This document shows positions 61,764-64,000 of a stretch of 64,000 nucleotides of DNA, piece by piece. Both the position numbers and the translations under genes were made by a program. The notes under the pieces are model-generated. The model was not told the DNA's origin. It was given only the letters and a program-made list of their open reading frames with translations, and searched no databases. How positions within the stretch are numbered: position 1 is the stretch's first letter; each line of letters begins with the position of its first letter. The stretch spans positions 744,001 through 808,000 of the forward strand of contig CP097573.1 in the NCBI GenBank assembly GCA_000492175.2, written 5' to 3'. This DNA comes from Firmicutes bacterium ASF500. GTDB lineage: Bacteria > Bacillota > Clostridia > Oscillospirales > Oscillospiraceae.

Positions 61764-62743
61764 CGCGTTTCTCCTTCTCCGCCCGCCTGCTCATAGAGCT
61801 TGCAGGCCACAAAATGATTTTGAGAAATTTCCTGAAACGCCAGCGGGTCGCGGCACCGCTCCGTGGCGTATTTGCACCGGGGGGCAAAGCGGCAGCCCGG
61901 CTGAGGGTCGATGGGGCTGACCACCTCTCCGGGGAGAATTTCTCTGGGCTTCCCCCGGTTTTTCAGACTGGGAATGGGCACGGCCTTCAGCAGCGCCTGG
62001 GTATAGGGGTGCTTGGGCTGAGCAAAGAGCTCCTTGCTGGGGGCCCGCTCCACGCATTGGCCCAGATACATCACCATAATCTCGTCGCTGATGTGCTTCA
62101 CCACCGACAGGTCGTGGGTGATGAACATATAGGTCAGCCCCATCTCCTTCTGGAAGTCCATCATCAGGTTGAGAATCTGGGCCTGAATCGACACGTCCAG
62201 GGAGGACACCGGCTCGTCGCAGACAATGAACTCCGGATTCACCGACAGGGCCCGGGCGATACCCACCCGCTGGCGGCGGCCGCCGTCCAGCTCGTGGGGA
62301 TAGGCGTAGGCCAGACGGCTGGCGATGCCCACCGTGTCCATCAGCTCCTTCACCCGCCGGTCGATTTCCCGCCGGTTACGGAGGATACCGTTCACCCGCA
62401 GGGGCTCGGCGATAATTTCGCTCACCGACATCCGGGGGTTCAGGGAGGCGTAGGGGTCCTGGAAAATGATCTGCATCTCCTTGCGCAGGCCCCTCATCTC
62501 CCGCTTGCTGAATTTAACGGTGTCCCTGCCCTTGTAATAGATTTCGCCGCTGGTGGCTCCAATCAGGCCCAGCACCACCCGTCCCAGGGTGGATTTGCCG
62601 CAGCCCGACTCCCCCACCATCCCCAGGGTGGTCCCCTTCTCGATCTTCATATTGATGTCGTCCACCGCATGGAGAACGCCTTTGCTGGTCTTGAAATACT
62701 TTTTCAGCGCTCTGGTCTCAATCAGCGGGGTCTGTTCGCTCAT
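61760..62743 (-). CDS. oppF: Oligopeptide ABC transporter ATP-binding protein (OppF type)
   Basis: 327 residues. Walker A GESGCGKSTLGR, signature LDGGRRQRVGIARAL (LDGGR, a form common in clostridial Opp proteins), Walker B IVCDEPVSSLD, and the C-terminal oligopeptide region with GCRFAPRCKYATERC. Drives import of peptides together with OppD. Overlaps oppD by 4 bases (ATGA). Confidence 0.95.
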   Translation of the reverse strand: MSEQTPLIETRALKKYFKTSKGVLHAVDDINMKIEKGTTLGMVGESGCGKSTLGRVVLGLIGATSGEIYYKGRDTVKFSKREMRGLRKEMQIIFQDPYASLNPRMSVSEIIAEPLRVNGILRNRREIDRRVKELMDTVGIASRLAYAYPHELDGGRRQRVGIARALSVNPEFIVCDEPVSSLDVSIQAQILNLMMDFQKEMGLTYMFITHDLSVVKHISDEIMVMYLGQCVERAPSKELFAQPKHPYTQALLKAVPIPSLKNRGKPREILPGEVVSPIDPQPGCRFAPRCKYATERCRDPLAFQEISQNHFVACKLYEQAGGEGETR

Positions 62744-63756
62744 GCCTCGTCCCTCCCCTCATGTTCCTGGCTCTGTTCAAAGAGATGGCAGCTGATCTCA
62801 TGGCTCCCATACCGGCACACCGGGGGCTGCTTCTCCCGGCAGATGTCCATGCACTGGGGACAGCGGGGGGAGAATTTGCACCCCTTGGGCAGGTCGGTGG
62901 GGTCGGGCATCAGGCCCTTGATGGGCTTGAGCCGCTCCGTCTCGTCGTCCAGCCGGGGGATGGAGCCGAACAGCCCCTCTGTGTAGGGGTGGTGCCGCTG
63001 GCTCTCGAAGATATCGTAGACGGTCCCCCGCTCAATGATCTCCCCGGCGTACATAATCGCCACCTGGTCGCAGATTTCTGCCACAATGCCCAGGTCGTGG
63101 GTAATCAAAATCATAGAGGTGTTCAGCCGGTCCTTCAGCTTCTCCATCATGTCGATCACCTGGGCCTGAATGGTCACGTCCAGGGCGGTGGTGGGCTCGT
63201 CGGCGATGAGCAGGCGGGGCTCGCAGGCCAGGGCGATGGCGATCACCACCCGCTGCTTCATGCCGCCGGAAAACTGGTGGGGGTACTCGTGCTTCCGCTC
63301 CGGCGGGATGCCCACCAGACGGAGCATCTCCTCCACCTTCTGGTCGATCTCCTTGGCGGACCGGTGGTCGTGGTTGTGCAGCTCCAGCACCTCCGCAATC
63401 TGATAGCCCACCGTCAGCACCGGGTTGAGGCTGGTCATGGGGTCCTGGAAGATCATGGAGATATCCTCCCCCCTCAGCTTTTGCAGGGCCAAGCTGTCCA
63501 TCTCCAGAATATCCTCCCCGTCGAAGAGGATGGAGCCCTCCCGGATCTTTCCGGTGTTCTCCGCCAGCAGGCGGAGAATACTCAGGGCTGTGGTGGATTT
63601 GCCCGCTCCCGTCTCCCCCACCAGGCCCAGGGTCTCCCCCTCCTTCACGGTGAAGCTGACGCCGTTGACGGCGTACACCGTCTCCAGGTCGGTCTCATAG
63701 ACCACGTTCAGGTCCCGAACCTCCAGGATGGTCTTGCTTTTTCTTGTCTCTTCCAT
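62740..63756 (-). CDS. oppD: Oligopeptide ABC transporter ATP-binding protein (OppD type)
   Basis: 338 residues. Walker [13 protein letters not shown], signature [15 protein letters not shown], Walker [13 protein letters not shown]-terminal Cys-rich [14 protein letters not shown] region that may hold an Fe-S cluster. Partner of OppF. Follows the permease gene by 16 bases. Confidence 0.96.
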   Translation of the reverse strand: MEETRKSKTILEVRDLNVVYETDLETVYAVNGVSFTVKEGETLGLVGETGAGKSTTALSILRLLAENTGKIREGSILFDGEDILEMDSLALQKLRGEDISMIFQDPMTSLNPVLTVGYQIAEVLELHNHDHRSAKEIDQKVEEMLRLVGIPPERKHEYPHQFSGGMKQRVVIAIALACEPRLLIADEPTTALDVTIQAQVIDMMEKLKDRLNTSMILITHDLGIVAEICDQVAIMYAGEIIERGTVYDIFESQRHHPYTEGLFGSIPRLDDETERLKPIKGLMPDPTDLPKGCKFSPRCPQCMDICREKQPPVCRYGSHEISCHLFEQSQEHEGRDEA

Positions 63757-63772
63757 GCTTCTGCCCCCTCCT

Positions 63773-64000
63773 TTACTGTTTCAGCCGGGGGTCCAGGGCG
63801 TCCCGCAGTCCGTCGCCCAGGAAGTTCAGCGACATCACCGCCAGCATGATCGCGATGCCCGGGAAGAGCACGATATGGGGGGCGGTCCGAATGAACTCCT
63901 TGCCCTCGGTGAGGATGGCTCCCCACTCCGGGGTGGGCGGCATGACGCCCAGGCCCACAAAGCTCAGCCCGGCGGCGGACAGGATCACGCTGCCGATGCT
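63773..64000 (-). CDS. oppC: Oligopeptide ABC transporter permease (OppC type), 5' partial
   Basis: The last 75 or so residues of a DppC/OppC permease; [20 protein letters not shown] is the EAA-loop region and [16 protein letters not shown] the usual C-terminus. The gene continues past the right edge. It is the most upstream visible gene of the peptide operon. Confidence 0.95.
   Translation of the reverse strand, partial: SIGSVILSAAGLSFVGLGVMPPTPEWGAILTEGKEFIRTAPHIVLFPGIAIMLAVMSLNFLGDGLRDALDPRLKQ

Overview
The window comes from a G+C-rich, anaerobic, low-GC-clade-type Firmicute, most likely an Oscillospiraceae-like gut bacterium (Flavonifractor, Oscillibacter and Lawsonibacter relatives). 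This is inferred from GGAGG-type ribosome binding sites, the rplU-prp-rpmA-obg order with a Prp-cleavable L27 leader, DivIVA-like, Rrf2 and ABC-F proteins, and oxygen-sensitive enzymes (Fe-S flavoenzymes, molybdenum hydroxylase, citrate-lyase-type complex). No rRNA, tRNA, CRISPR array, prophage or insertion sequence was seen. No gene-free stretch exceeds 300 bases; the longest are 53919-54209, 47124-47381 and 25888-26123.

Region 1 (1-18675) is a catabolic cluster around a LysR-type regulator. One minus-strand operon runs from a MmgE/PrpD-family protein through a tripartite tricarboxylate transporter (TctC, TctB, TctA), an old-yellow-enzyme-type Fe-S flavoprotein, an iron alcohol dehydrogenase and a fused [2Fe-2S]/molybdopterin hydroxylase cut by the left edge. 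A PrpF-type isomerase stands alone, divergent from lysR. A second minus-strand operon encodes an aconitase/LeuCD-type hydratase followed by citrate-lyase-type gamma, beta and alpha subunits; a PDC-hydrolase-type amidohydrolase diverges from it. The set reads as isomerise, hydrate and cleave an unsaturated branched di- or tricarboxylate, fed by redox and hydrolysis steps. It parallels clostridial nicotinate fermentation and would also fit aconitate/itaconate to citraconate to citramalate to acetate plus pyruvate. Four copies of GCAA-N7-TTGC lie in its three regulatory gaps and are the probable LysR sites.

Region 2 (18874-34607) is a complete hexuronate catabolic locus: KdgF-like cupin, GntR/FadR regulator, UxuB, UxuA and a TRAP transporter on the minus strand; then a YcxB-like membrane protein, KDPG aldolase fused to a VOC domain, KdgK, UxaC, an MFS transporter, UxaB and UxaA on the plus strand. 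Both the glucuronate (UxuAB) and galacturonate (UxaAB) branches feed KDG to pyruvate and glyceraldehyde 3-phosphate. The motif [T]TGTATACTAG occurs at three regulatory positions and is a candidate GntR operator.

Region 3 (34610-51569) is mainly housekeeping: a membrane c-di-GMP phosphodiesterase with tandem periplasmic sensor domains, a DivIVA-like protein, an RlmI-type methyltransferase, L21-Prp-L27, a small membrane protein/Xre pair behind a striking dyad, an internally shortened acetyltransferase, two YciI-like proteins, a flavodoxin, Obg, GlnS, a thioredoxin-reductase-like protein without NADPH motifs, an RHH regulator, an ABC-F protein with an altered second Walker A, a GNAT enzyme, PurC and an Rrf2 regulator.

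Region 4 (51660-64000) starts with a short A+T-rich island of two orphan secreted or anchored proteins, then YebC, RidA, a Crp/Fnr regulator divergent from a class V aminotransferase overlapping an Asp/Glu-racemase-family gene, and ends in a tightly coupled minus-strand peptide-utilisation operon (OppC partial, OppD, OppF, DUF4438, VOC, M29 aminopeptidase, MATE, VOC). Three intergenic palindromic elements with TGTAGGG-type ends are scattered through the window.
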